Shown: positions 35,126 through 46,290 of the stretch, one piece after another
How positions within the stretch are numbered: position 1 is the stretch's first letter
Layout: each line of letters starts with the position of its first letter
Origin: Caenorhabditis remanei
Lineage: Eukaryota; Nematoda; Chromadorea; Rhabditida; Rhabditidae
Reading direction: 5' to 3'
Length of the DNA stretch: 64,000 nt
Assembly: GCF_010183535.1 (NCBI RefSeq)
Contig: NC_071331.1
Coordinates: 18,104,001-18,168,000, forward strand
Position numbers and translations under genes: made by a program
The notes under the pieces: model-generated
What the model was told of the DNA's origin: nothing
Databases searched by the model: none
What the model saw: the letters and a program-made list of their open reading frames with translations, nothing else

Positions 35126-36570
35126 GTATTACATTTATACAAAGAAGAAGAAGAAAGAGAGAAGAAGGACTCATCCTCAGCTATCACTTTCTTTCCTTCT
35201 CCCCAACACTCTATTCTGTTTTATATTTCGGGTCGGTCTAGTCAGAAATTGGTTATTTGAGTTTTTGCTATCTGGATTAAGGAAGAATGGGATCCAATAC
35301 TAAGTTGGAGGGAGCTCGTTTCTGAATCTGACCTTCCTTGGGCGGCTTGTCTTTGAAGAAGAAATATATCAAAACAGGTACGGTAGCCAGAAGATCAGTG
35401 TTACATCTTCTGGCTTCAGCGTTTTGACTCTTGCTCATGTTTCTAGATTCTACGTGGTTTTTACTGATTTAGTTTGATTCCAGCAGAAATGAATTCCAGC
35501 AGAAATGAACAATCCACCCCCCGGCAAAGAGCCCCTTTGCCGCAAATACCTTGTCCATGAATTCCAATCTTTGTCCAAAACTCCTTCAAGCCTCGAACTT
35601 TTTTCAAAACGTTCCCAATCCAAAATCTTGACGATACAGCCATTTTTGTTAAGTTTTTTCTTCTTTTTTTTCACACTCTTACTTAAAAATTCTCTCTTCC
35701 CTTTTTTCTCCTTTTTCACAACTTAGAAATTCGTCCGAAACGAAAAAAGAGGTGGTGGGAAGAAGTCGCACTCTTTCTTCTCTCTTCTTCTGGAAGTCGT
35801 CGTCGAAAACTGACGACATCCTCGAAAATCTGTGTGTCTCCTCGACCAAGAAATCATTGGATTCGGGGAGACGCCGACGCTAACTCAGTTTCCGCGAACA
35901 ATCCCAATCAGTGCTTCTGTGACGACGACGTCTTCTTCTTCTGGGGAATTTTATAGGAGCGAAAACGAAAACTTCGAAACAGAATAAAACGGAGGAAAGT
36001 CTTCTTCTTCTTCTACTTCTTTTTTTCCAATATTCAGATGATGATGACGTGCCCCTCCTTTTCTATTCGGTTCGGGTGGATACCGTGGGAATCGTTTCCC
36101 TTCCACCGATCTCATATTTCTTTCTCTTCTCATTTATATTGAATTCCGTTGAATTGGTTAGACGGAGAAAACGTTGCTTTTTCTTTTCTTATCCAACAAA
36201 CCTTCTCGAAATCTTTTTTGCAATTGAGCCAATTCGATGAGAGCTATGAATACGAGACTAATTGGTTTCATTTTTAGAATGAGGAGAGGAGGGATGTATA
36301 CCTCGGTAATGATTTTGGGAAGGAGAGGGTGGATGTGTCAACTTTTTAACAGATTTGAGGATTTTAATAGAAATTGATTCGAAAAGTAGAGTGCTTTAAA
36401 AAAACATTTTAAAGGTTCGATGCCATAGTTGAGATTGTTAAGCAGTGCCTGCACTTTTCCAATTTGCCAACAAAATACTTACTGGATGAGGTACTTCATG
36501 CTGATGGTGTGACATTTTCTATAATCGTAAAAGTAAGAAGAGCTGCTTTCAATCATACTTGCAAACAGCA

Positions 36571-36857
36571 TAACTCGCTTCAAATTTAATATTATGAGCT
36601 GAAAAATATTCCAAAATGTAGATCTCGGCCAGTTCGATGTCCGTGACCTACTACGGGCCGAATGGATATTTGCTAATGTTCCGCAGACCGGGCTATAATA
36701 CCTTTTTTGACAATTTTCACATTTTTGACAATTTTCCAGACCTGCGGCTCAACAACGAATAGCCATCCGGCCCGTGATTGGTCACGGACATAAAACTCGT
36801 TGAGATCTACATTTTGGTATATTTTTCAGCTAATAATATTGAGTTTGAAGCGAGTTA
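36571..36857. repeat. Foldback MITE copy B, 287 bp
   Basis: Both ends read TAACTCGCTTCAAA inward, and the arms stay alignable for about 140 bp each (GTAGATCTC.. and CCGTGACC..ACGGGCCG.ATGGCTA). It is the better-preserved copy of the family also at 5964-6190. It lies about 500 bp upstream of the candidate shared cholinergic exon. Confidence 0.9.
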
Positions 36858-37347
36858 CACCCCCGAGTATCCTTCTACGGTTCGGAAAGATTTGTATTTG
36901 GGAATCTCCGTTTTTTCAATCGCGCTCCACCGAAATCTTCCTGGAAAAAACTCTGTATCTCTGCGTCATTTTAACCATACCAATTTTTTTTAAATCGTAC
37001 TCCCGCTAAAATCTTTGAAAATGTCTCCGCTCCAGACTCCATCATGTCCCAATCCGTTCTTCTCATCTCATTTTTTATTATCCTAGTTCGTTTTTTTTTA
37101 TTTCCAAAATCTCTCCTCTTCTCTCCTCCTCATCCGTTTTGCATCTACCCCACCCCACCAATCAATCATGCGCATTTTGAATTGGCGCAAAGGCGATCCA
37201 TCCAAAATAACAATAGAAAAAGTCCGTCTGAATACGAAACCCCCGAGTCTCAAATACACATGTCATCTTCTTTTTGCTTTTTTGGTTTTTTCTCTTCTAG
37301 ACTTTTTTTGTTCTATGTATTTCTTGGAACTTATTGATTGGTTTCAG

Positions 37348-37421
37348 GGTGATTCTGGAAATGTTCTGATCTCGAGGATCGTGTTGATTGAAGCCCTGAA
37401 GACAAGGAGTTCATTGTAAAG
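37348..37421 (+). other. Candidate shared 5' untranslated exon of unc-17 and cha-1
   Basis: A 74-base segment is bounded by a good acceptor (GATTGGTTTCAG) and a good donor (AAAG|GTGAGT) and contains no start-ATG reading into either gene. In C. elegans the two cholinergic messages share one 5' untranslated exon, with unc-17 spliced to the nearer acceptor and cha-1 to a distant one. Position (1.1 kb before unc-17) and structure fit. An acceptor for the unc-17 coding exon is at 38501-38504. No cDNA evidence is available here. Confidence 0.55.
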
Positions 37422-37739
37422 GTGAGTCTAGAAAAATATTGAAATTGTGTGAAATGATTGGGTAGATGGAAGAGGAATTCTAGATGGTGGACGAGAATTA
37501 GTTTCCAGGTCATGACCGAAAATTCTAAGAATAGCTGAAACCTGAATATGAAAACACCAGTTGTTTCAGTGCCTGACAGCTGTCTAGACTCATAGGAAAC
37601 AACTGCAACACGTGTTTTTTCTGCACCTGGGATTCTCAGTGTCAGATACTCTTGATATTAGTTTTATTGAATTCATTACTTTGTGAGTTTGTTTAAAAAA
37701 AAGAAAATATATAATGGTATGGTCTTGACAACCTAGACA

Positions 37740-37815
37740 TGGCTCTGTAGGATATTTTACAACCAGAAAAAGGCTCTGTAGAGCTCCGGGATATTTTACA
37801 ACCAGAATTTTTTAA
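37740..37815. repeat. Short imperfect tandem duplication
   Basis: GGCTCTGTAG followed by GATATTTTACAACCAGAA appears twice about 45-55 bases apart, with an insertion in the second unit. It lies within the intron between the candidate shared exon and unc-17. Confidence 0.7.
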
Positions 37816-38375
37816 ACCGGGAAATGTCGAAACCAGAAATTTATGCACTGTTTTGCTTTTTTCGTTTATTAAAGTGTAGAAAAAACAAAAGTTTGCATTT
37901 TTGAAATCTCCCCCGGTTTCGTAACATGCCGGTTTCGAATCTTACCAGTTTCCATCTAACCAAGCTTCCAGATTATTTGGTTTTAAAATGTTTCAAGAAC
38001 AATTTTTTTGAACATTTTTCAACTTCCTCTAGAAAGTTTCTAGAGAAAGTTGTAACTCAGTTTGATGAACGCTGAATTATAACCTTTGATTGACCTAGAT
38101 GACCTAGAAATCCAATTTTGCAAAAACTAGTCCCTCCATTCAATCTCTCCTCTTCCACCAATCCAACCACATCGTCTATGAGTTCCAACCAAACCACCAA
38201 AAAGTGTTTCATCTCAAATCGATCCTTTTTATCATCTCTCCATATCTTTTACCTGTTCCTTATTACTTGTTCCTCCATACTCCTATCCATTGTACAAAAC
38301 TGCAAAAAAATGAAAAATTGTCTCGAAGGGGGCGTGGCTTGTGCGTGTGGCTCCTCTCTCCGTTCCCTCTCGATC

Positions 38376-38386
38376 TCTGCGTCTCT
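38376..38386. promoter_or_regulatory. TCTGCGTCTCT motif near unc-17
   Basis: An exact copy of an 11-mer that recurs in the window, about 160 bp before the unc-17 start. Further copies lie at 38514-38524 (complement, 10 bp before the start codon) and 39680-39690 (intron 1). I remember a similar motif being reported for the zinc-finger factor EOR-1, which is unverified here. Confidence 0.45.
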
Positions 38387-38513
38387 CTCCCGGGGTGTCT
38401 CTCGTCAAGGGGTACAAACAGAAGGGGCCCACGTCACTCTTGATTCTTCTCCCTTTTGTCTTCTAGATTCTGAAACCAAGTTCTGAAAATTTCCAAAATT
38501 ACAGGGTAGGGAG

Positions 38514-38524
38514 AGAGACGCAGA
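38514..38524. promoter_or_regulatory. AGAGACGCAGA in the unc-17 leader
   Basis: This complement of the TCTGCGTCTCT motif ends 10 bases before the unc-17 start codon and lies inside the mature 5' leader if the acceptor at 38504 is used. It could act in DNA or in RNA. Confidence 0.4.
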
Positions 38525-38534
38525 CAAAAACACA

Positions 38535-41500
38535 ATGGGTTTCAACGTGCCCGTCATCAACCGAGACTCGGAAATTCTGAAGCAAGAGGCGAAGAAATGG
38601 TTGGAACAACAGGAGAATCAGAAGAAATGTGTTCTTGTGATTGTATCGATTGCTCTCCTCCTCGACAACATGCTATATATGGTTATAGTGCCGATTATTC
38701 CGAAATATCTCCGAGATATTCATAATTATGAAGTCTCGTTCGAAGGATATCACAATGAAACTCATCGTCTGGCGAATGGAACTTATCTGGTGAAAGAAGT
38801 TGGAGGACGGATTGAATATTTGGATGAGGAACTCGAATTGGGATGGCTCTTCGCCTCGAAAGCGCTTCTTCAAATCTTTGTCAACCCCTTTTCTGGATAT
38901 ATCATTGATCGAGTTGGATATGAGATTCCAATGATTCTTGGCCTGTGCACAATGTTCTTCTCAACGGCTATTTTTGCATTGGGAAAGAGTTATGGAGTTT
39001 TGCTGTTTGCGAGATCACTACAGGTTAGTTATTTTAACTTTTTGTGTTTGGGAAAATATGGAAAAACATGGAAGCAAGATTTAAAAAATTTGCGCGAACA
39101 ATGTAAGGATTTAGATAGAATTCCTCTAGCTCAGACCGTGTAAGATCTCGATACGAAATTTCAAGAAATATACAGTAGCCTCGTGGCGAGACCCAAAGAA
39201 CTGACAAGGACTAGTCATAATTATGCTCATTTCTAAATTATCCAATTAATCATGCTCTGAAAAATCTCATCGCATACATGGTCTTGATTATCCTTTTTTT
39301 CTAGCAAGAATCATCAACCTGATTTTTGAAACCTTCCCAAATTTTATTCCAATTTTAAACAACACCTCCCAGCTGGACTATCTTTCAAAAATCTCTTTTC
39401 CCCAGTGTCTTCTTCCTCTTCTTTTTTGTTCCTTCTTCTTCTTCTTCCACTTTCTTCTTTCACTTCAGAAGACGAAGAAGACGAACAATTCGATTTGGTT
39501 TCTTCCTCTCCTCCATCCTTTTTCTCTACTCAATTCCACCAAATTGAGCACACCGGTGTGCTCATTTCAACCGGGTGCATCTTCATCCCCCATCCATGTA
39601 TATTTCGATTTCGAATCGCTGCATCAAACAAAAAATGGGGAAGAGGAGCAAAATAGACGGGAAGGATTTCTGAAATGTCTCTGCGTCTCTGTAGTCTTGT
39701 ACACTATTTCGTGTCAGTACACGCCATGCTAATTAACAAGAAATAGATGCTTTGGAGCACAAGAAACAACGAGTCAGTAGTCGAGTAGAAGGGGGAAAAA
39801 TAGGATGATGATGATGATGGTTCGGGGTGATAAGTGTCTTCTTCCCGGATGTCCCTTGGGTCATTTCTAGGCGGTAACAGACACAAATTGGGCAGAAAAA
39901 GAGAAAAGAGCAGGAGAGCAAAAGTTTCAAAAAATGTTCTTAGAGGAAAAATGAAAAATGAGAAACATCAAGAGATCAAAAAATATCCAGATTGACAAAA
40001 AATGTAATATAATGCATTTCCAGGGCTTCGGATCCGCATTCGCCGATACCTCTGGTCTCGCTATGATTGCTGATCGATTCACTGAAGAGAACGAAAGATC
40101 CGCCGCACTTGGAATCGCCCTCGCCTTCATCTCATTCGGATGTCTGGTTGCTCCACCATTCGGATCAGTTCTCTATTCTCTTGCTGGAAAACCTGTACCG
40201 TTCTTGATTCTCTCGTTTGTATGTCTGGCGGATGCTATCGCCGTGTTCATGGTTATCAATCCACATCGCAGAGGAACCGATTCTCACGGAGAGAAAGTTC
40301 AAGGTTCGTGAATCTTTTGTTTCTGATGAGTTTTCCTAACTTTGGCGCATGTCGAAACTGTTCTAACTGAAATCATTTAATCGGTTAATGCAACCTGTTC
40401 CTGAACTCACCATTTCCTCAATCCATAAAAATTCTGAAACGAACGGTGCAGTTATGATTAGAATCCGCACAGTAGTTAACCTTGTTTTAATTTTCTGTAT
40501 AAACATATCATCCCACCAAGATTTACAACCGTGCACTCGAGGAAACATCAATCTTGTGAAATTTGAGGAATTAATTAACTTTAAAAACATTGATTTTTCC
40601 AATTTTACGAATGAAAATGCTTCCTATGCCCTCCCCTCACCATCAACTTTTCCAGGAACCCCAATGTGGCGTCTCTTCATGGATCCCTTCATCGCCTGTT
40701 GCTCCGGTGCTCTCATCATGGCCAACGTCTCCCTCGCCTTCCTCGAACCAACCATCACTACCTGGATGGCTGAAACCATGCCAGAAACTCCCGGATGGCT
40801 CGTCGGTGTCATCTGGCTTCCACCATTCTTCCCTCATGTTCTCGGAGTCTACGTCACTGTCAAACTTCTGAAATCATTCCCCGGATACACTTGGGCTATT
40901 GCTATGATTGGTCTTTCAATGGAAGGAATCGCTTGCTTCGCCATCCCATATACCAATTCTGTCCTCACACTCATCATCCCTCTGGCCTTCGTCTGCTTTG
41001 GAATCGCCCTCATCGATACTTCTCTCCTTCCAATGCTCGGACATCTCGTGGATACTCGCCACGTTTCTGTCTACGGTTCTGTCTACGCCATTGCTGATAT
41101 TTCGTACTCTCTCGCCTACGCCTTCGGACCAATTATCGCGGGATGGATTGTGACTAATTGGGGATTCAAGGCCCTCAATATCATCATCTTCATCACAAAC
41201 ATCGGATATGCCCCAGTTTTGTTCCTTCTCAGAAAAGTTCACTCCTACGATTCATTGAACGGAGGCGGCGCTGCTCCAGCACAAAACGGTGAAATGACTC
41301 AATTGAACAATGCTCCTGGATACAGTCAAGTCGGTGGAAAGACTGAAACTACAGTATTCAATGATTCCTATCAAGGATGGGAAGACCAACAGTCATACCA
41401 AAACTCAGCTAACATTCCGAATCATGCCGTCTCATTCCAAGACTCGAGACCTCAAGCAGAATTCCCAGCTGGATATGATCCATTGAATCCTCAGTGGTAG
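38535..41500 (+). CDS. unc-17: Vesicular acetylcholine transporter (VAChT)
   Basis: Three coding exons (38535-39023, 40024-40303, 40656-41500) close in phase to 537 residues, close to the roughly 530 of the C. elegans protein. It exchanges vesicular protons for cytosolic acetylcholine and so fills cholinergic synaptic vesicles. Features are a short cytosolic N-terminus, TM1 with [19 protein letters not shown], a glycosylatable luminal loop (NET, NGT) before TM2, the block [16 protein letters not shown] after TM5, about 12 helices in all, and a polar cytosolic tail with Tyr- and Asn-rich sequence ending PLNPQW. It lies wholly inside the first intron of cha-1, the conserved cholinergic gene locus, and probably shares its promoter and 5' exon. 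Intron 1 holds a COE-like site. The start follows the acceptor at 38504 by 30 bases. Identification is very secure. Confidence 0.97.
39680..39690. promoter_or_regulatory. TCTGCGTCTCT motif in unc-17 intron 1
   Basis: A third exact copy of the motif within 1.3 kb around the unc-17 start, in the 1-kb first coding intron. Confidence 0.4.
39852..39861. promoter_or_regulatory. COE-like site TCCCTTGGGT in unc-17 intron 1
   Basis: Nine of ten positions fit the COE consensus TCCCNNGGGA; only the last base differs. Its place in the first coding intron of unc-17 makes it a second candidate UNC-3 site at this locus. Confidence 0.45.
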
Positions 41501-42296
41501 TGGATTCTCCGTGACCCAAAAAAAGAATGCCAAAAGTGTTTTAATGCTAACCAAAATTACGAATGGCCAAAAATGACTAGCCTAGATTGCTTCTTTCTGA
41601 CTTCATTATTTATTCCAAATCTCTTTCTCTTCTCATTCTTTCCCCCAATTCATTCCTTCTCACTTTTTGACTCTCGTTATCTTCAAATGTGCGATAATAT
41701 AAATTTTATGAACAAGAATATTATTATTATTTTAACTATTTCTATTATAACTTGTTTCTCTTGTAATTGATAAAAAAAAGATGATCGATGCTGAAAGGAA
41801 ACACTTGTTGGTGGTTTGGTGAAGATCAAAATATAAAATTGACTATTTATAATCATTCCAGATGACAGACTGTACGGAGAAAATGTCCGATGATTGGTAT
41901 GAGGTGAGTTATTGGTGTCAATTATATGTAATAAAATACAGAAACTGATTTTCTGATGCGCACTATTCCGACCATGTGCAAGTACAGAAATGCTCATTAA
42001 AATTTGTTAAAGGTAGTAATTTTTCACTGAAAAAAAAGAGACAAACATATCAGTTTTGGGAAATAATTGGACATTGTGAAGCATTAGAAATGTAGTTGCT
42101 GGATGTCTCTACTACAGTTTCAGGAATTTGGAAAAAATAATACTGATCTGAATTTAATGTGTGTCAAAACTGGAACAACTGCTTGTTTGTTATGTTGTGG
42201 TTATCAAAATAAAAATATTTTTTGAGAACAGAATCAGTTTCTCTTAAAATGATGTGAATAAAACAAAAACTCCTTCGAAAGGGTTTATAATAGTTA
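41501..42296. other. unc-17 3' flank inside cha-1 intron 1
   Basis: No exon is seen. AATAAA at 41930-41935 is a possible unc-17 poly(A) signal. The sequence is AT-rich and leads into a MITE. Confidence 0.45.
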
Positions 42297-42748
42297 CAGT
42301 ACCGACCAAAATGATATCATAGTTTGGCTTTTTCAGTTGAAAATGTGCGACTTTGAGAGTGTGTCATGGTAATACTGATTGTCCCATCAGGTAGATTTTT
42401 AATGAATTATACAGACCAAAAGAAGCGCTCCATTTTTGTAGTTGACAACTTTTTTGTACGAACACTTCCCAGAAAGTTATGGTCATTTTAAGATGACAGC
42501 TTAAAAATCACACTATTTTGCACTGAAATTGGTCCATTTGAGAGAGAAATTACTTTGTCGGTACGTAACTTGCTAGAAAGTGCTCGTACAAAAAAGTTGT
42601 CAACTACAAAAATGGAGTTCTACTCGTGGTCTGTTTGATCCCATAAAAAGTTATTTTGTGAGGCAGTTAGTTTTACTAGGACACACCCCCAAAGTTGGGC
42701 ATTTTCAACCGAAAATGACCAAAATTTACAACCTTTTGACCGACACTG
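42297..42748. repeat. Full-length 452-bp Tc1-type palindromic MITE
   Basis: The element is flanked by TA on both sides (42295-42296, 42749-42750) and starts CAGTACCGACCAAAATGATA, with the complement CAGTGTCGGTCAAAAGGT at the other end. TA target duplication and a CAGT(G/A)C...CCAAAA terminus are hallmarks of Tc1/mariner; the ends resemble those of Tc1. The two halves are complementary almost throughout and there is no transposase frame. It lies between unc-17 and the cha-1 coding exons. Confidence 0.93.
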
Positions 42749-43390
42749 TACTTAGTGAATCTTTAAAAAAATATTTTGATCAACCCCAGCGACTAAAAAC
42801 ATCCACTCGTTATGCTCTCGTCCTTTTGTTGCAAATCTTGTTTACGCTATTTTTGCCACGAACTGTTGTTTTTTTGTAGATTTCTGATCTTGGTGGCCTT
42901 CAGATTCTTTACCCGAATGCCTTTAATGCCTCAATAAAAATTTCCCAATTTCTTAGAGAGTTCAAGAAGTCACTTTTGCAAAACAACTACTGCACTTTCA
43001 CTCGTTACAAAAACCATCAAAGTAGTTCCCCTGATTTCCTGCTCTTTTCCGCAGTTCCATCATCCCCTTTTTCTCCTTTTTCCCCCAGAGACCATCTCCA
43101 ACCTTTCGATTTAATTAGATTTCAATTCGCAGTGATTCTTTTTATTTCAAGAGAAAAAGAGGAAGCACCAGCAAAAAAATATAGTATCTAGGGAGTGCAT
43201 CTTTTCTCTCCTCCACAACAACGTCCCTTTCCCATTAACAACATCTCCACTGGGCTCCCTCTTTGCTTATTTCGAAAAAAAGAGAACTCGTCGGGAGAGA
43301 AGAAGAAGAACTAATTAGTTCGAAACACTTTTTTTGTGTCTTACACATTCTATTCTTGTTTTGGTGAGACCATATATATTCCATTGGAAC
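42749..43390. other. End of cha-1 intron 1 / 5' leader
   Basis: No coding exon is seen before the start at 43391. Acceptors that could join the shared exon to this leader exist at about 43053 (TTTTCCGCAG) and 43131 (AATTCGCAG); neither leader contains an upstream ATG in frame. Which is used cannot be decided. Confidence 0.4.
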
Positions 43391-45719
43391 ATGAGAATTG
43401 TTTCATTATTCCTAAAGAAACAGTTCTTGTCAAGCCAGATTGCCTACCGTAATCTGAAGACTGTGAAGGTATAGAATCTTAATTTCATCTAGTCTCAAAA
43501 TTTATCAAAATCCCTTTTAAAAATATTCCAGACCGCTCTGCCAAAACCGCCGGTGCCAACTTTGGAGGCTACACTCGACAGGTACATAAATGACCATTTC
43601 AAAATTTTTTAAAATTTTCATTTCCAGATATCTCGAATATGCGGCAGTCGTAGCAGTTGGCCAACGTGCATCTCTCGCGACCACCCATGACGCTGCTCAG
43701 AAATTTGTTCGACAGGCAACTCCACTTCAGGAGCAACTTTTGGAAATTGCGGAGAAGTCACCGAATTGGGCTACAAAATTCTGGTTGCCTGAAATGTACA
43801 TGAGAGTTCGGATTCCAACACCTGTAAACTCGAACCCAGGATATATCTTTCCAAAAGTGAAATTTGAATCGAAAGAAGATCATTTGAAGTACACAGCTCT
43901 ACTGACAAGAGGGGTGCTCGAATACAAGAATCTGATTGACGCGTAAGTTTTTTGGAGATTGAAATTTTGATTGGGACACTTGTAGGTCTTATACAGTTTT
44001 GTTAGATTTTCAGTAGACAAGTATGCCGAGAAAAGTCTACTGGTGCACAAAAACTTCAAATGTGTATGGAACAGTACGATCGTGTTCTAAGTTGCTACCG
44101 TGAGCCTGGTGTTGGAGAAGATACGCAAATCAGGAAACAAAAAACAAATGATGGAAATGAACATGTACTCGTGATGTGCAGAAATCAAACATTTGTACTT
44201 CATAGCAGAATTAACGGAGCACTTGTTTCGTATGCAGATGTGGAGCATCAGTTGACAAAAATTGAAGAGATTTCAAAGATCAATCAGAATGTGAGTCGAT
44301 TAGTTTTAAGCTTTCCCCTTGACCATGGTGTTTCCTTTCAGAATACCACAAAAATCGGGGCATCTGGAGTCGGCCCGCGTGACGATGCAGCTCTATTCTG
44401 GCAGGATATGTTGACTGTTGAGCAGAACTCAAAATCATACGAGTGGGTCAAGTCAGCATTGTTCGTAGTCTGTCTGGATATGGAGGATGAGGTGGATTAT
44501 GGAAAGAATGGTGAATTTTAGAACTTTGTGAATTTATAACTCAAAAAATTATGTTTCAGATACTTTAAATATCTCAGCCAAAGAAAAAGAGTTTATCGCC
44601 AGAGGGTACTCCACTCTGACCGGACATGGATCCTCTGTGTTCGGACTCAATCGTTGGTATGATGCTACAATTCAGTTGGTTGTGTCATCAAGTGGTGTTA
44701 ACGGACTGTGCATTGAACACTCGACTGCAGAAGGAATAGTTATTATTAACATGGCTGAGTCTGCAATTAGATATGCTCAGAAATATTTCAAGAGCAAGAT
44801 GGTAAGTCTACTAAATTCTTGATAGAAGAGTCTCTTTTGTTTTCAGGTCTGGAACGATGTCCGCAACGTCCATCCGAAATCTCTCACATGGCATTTCAGT
44901 GAAAACTCAAGAAACATTTTGAAGAAACAAGCTGAAGTTTTTGATGAACTAGCGAAAGAGTTGGAGTTGGAAGTTCTAATTTTTGACGAGTTCGGAAAAG
45001 ATTCGATCAAAAAATGGGGTGTCAGTCCAGATGGTTTCATTCAGTTGATTATGCAGTTGGCACATTATAAGTAGGTTTTCAGATTTTCAAAGAATCGCAT
45101 AGTAGTCATTCCCAGAACCCACGGTCATCTAGTCTCCACTTACGAGACTGCTTCTGTCCGTCGTTTTGGTGCTGGAAGAGTTGATAACATCCGAGCGAAC
45201 ACTCAAGAAGCATTGGAATGGGTTACAGCAATGACAAACAAAAAAGAGACAAAGGAGAGAAAACTGGAATTGTTCAAGAAAGCGGTTCTCAAGCAAGTCA
45301 AGGTTACATTAGAGGTAAGCCTCAAATGGAGAGAGTCCTTTGTTCAAATTATGTAATTTCAGAACATCAGTGGATTCGGAATCGACAATCATTTGTGTGC
45401 TCTTTTCTGTCTTGCCCGTGAAAGAGAAGAAGTGACTGGAGAAGAGATTCCATCACTTTTCATGGATCCTCTTTGGGCTGAAGTCATGAGATTCCCCCTA
45501 TCCACTAGTCAAGTCACCACTTCAACAGACATTCCAGACTGTTATCTGACATATGGAGCAGTTGTACGTGATGGATATGGGTGTCCTTACAATATTCAGC
45601 CGGATCGTGTTATCTTCGCACCGACAGCTTTTAGAAGTGATCGGAGAACTGATTTGCAACATTTTAAGAAGAGTTTGGCTGATGCGATGCGAGATGTGAA
45701 GGTACTTTTGAGCAATTAA
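43391..45719 (+). CDS. cha-1: Choline O-acetyltransferase (ChAT)
   Basis: Nine coding exons (43391-43468, 43532-43581, 43628-43942, 44014-44290, 44342-44510, 44560-44801, 44847-45070, 45116-45314, 45363-45719) close in phase to 636 residues. It makes acetylcholine from choline and acetyl-CoA in the cytosol of cholinergic neurons. It belongs to the carnitine/choline acyltransferase family: the N-terminal signature [19 protein letters not shown], the choline-site block [12 protein letters not shown] (327-338) and the catalytic histidine in CIEHSTAEG (His350) are all present, with a typical C-terminal substrate-binding half ([15 protein letters not shown]). The first 27 residues, rich in Lys and hydrophobics, are encoded by a separate exon whose upstream acceptor is unclear, so the true N-terminus is the least certain part. 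With unc-17 nested upstream it forms the cholinergic gene locus. A late poly(A) signal candidate is at 45953-45958. Confidence 0.96.
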
Positions 45720-46290
45720 CTTGTCTATATTTGATTCTTATTTCGATTCGTCTGATATTTATTTTTTTGTATTTTTTTATTTTACCTGTAATTTCTATTT
45801 TGGCAATAACGAATGATAGGGCACTTGTAGATTTTGATGTGTTTTTTTTTTGAATGATCTCTATTTATTTTTGGATTTTATTTCGGATAAAAAAAAACTC
45901 TATTAATTTTGCATAATTTATTTTTGGATTAGATGGTAGGTTTTTATTTTGGAATAAAATGGATATTAATCGCGCTTTTCTGTGAATTTTAAGCAATTTA
46001 TATGTCTGAAAACATCTGGAAATAATTTTCGGTCTGCTGGGTTACCGAGGAAATTTGCCCGTTTGTTTTTTTGAAGTTTTGAATAATTGCTTCATTGAAG
46101 AAAATGAAAAACTTGTATTGTACGTATAAGAACGCATTTAACATTAGTGAATGAATGATGTATGAGTGAACTGGTTTACTAGATAACAACTTTTATTTTG
46201 GTTCTCACGGCAAAGACCAATCGAAAAACGGAATAAACGACAAAACCACTATCGAAGTAAGAAAAGTACAAGAGAAATGGATAACCGATA

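Larger units (their letters stand above)
29700..37347. other. 7.6-kb upstream region of the cholinergic locus
   Basis: No exon chain was found on either strand. Open frames up to 168 codons (for example minus 34668-35174) overlap plus-strand frames of similar length and lack splice context. In C. elegans the region 5' of the shared cha-1/unc-17 exon holds the cholinergic enhancers, so regulatory function here is a reasonable inference. It contains a perfect COE-type palindrome and four repeat elements. Confidence 0.55.

Noticed and set aside
34668..35174. A 168-codon minus-strand frame with a signal-peptide-like start upstream of the cholinergic locus
   Set aside because: A plus-strand frame of similar length overlaps it, neither has splice context or recognisable motifs, and it covers the COE-type site in a region expected to be regulatory.
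40388..40655. Open frame upstream of unc-17 exon 3 suggesting a longer exon or alternative start
   Set aside because: The intron has a good acceptor (TTTTCCAG at 40655), the upstream exon frame stops soon after the donor, and the extra residues do not resemble VAChT.
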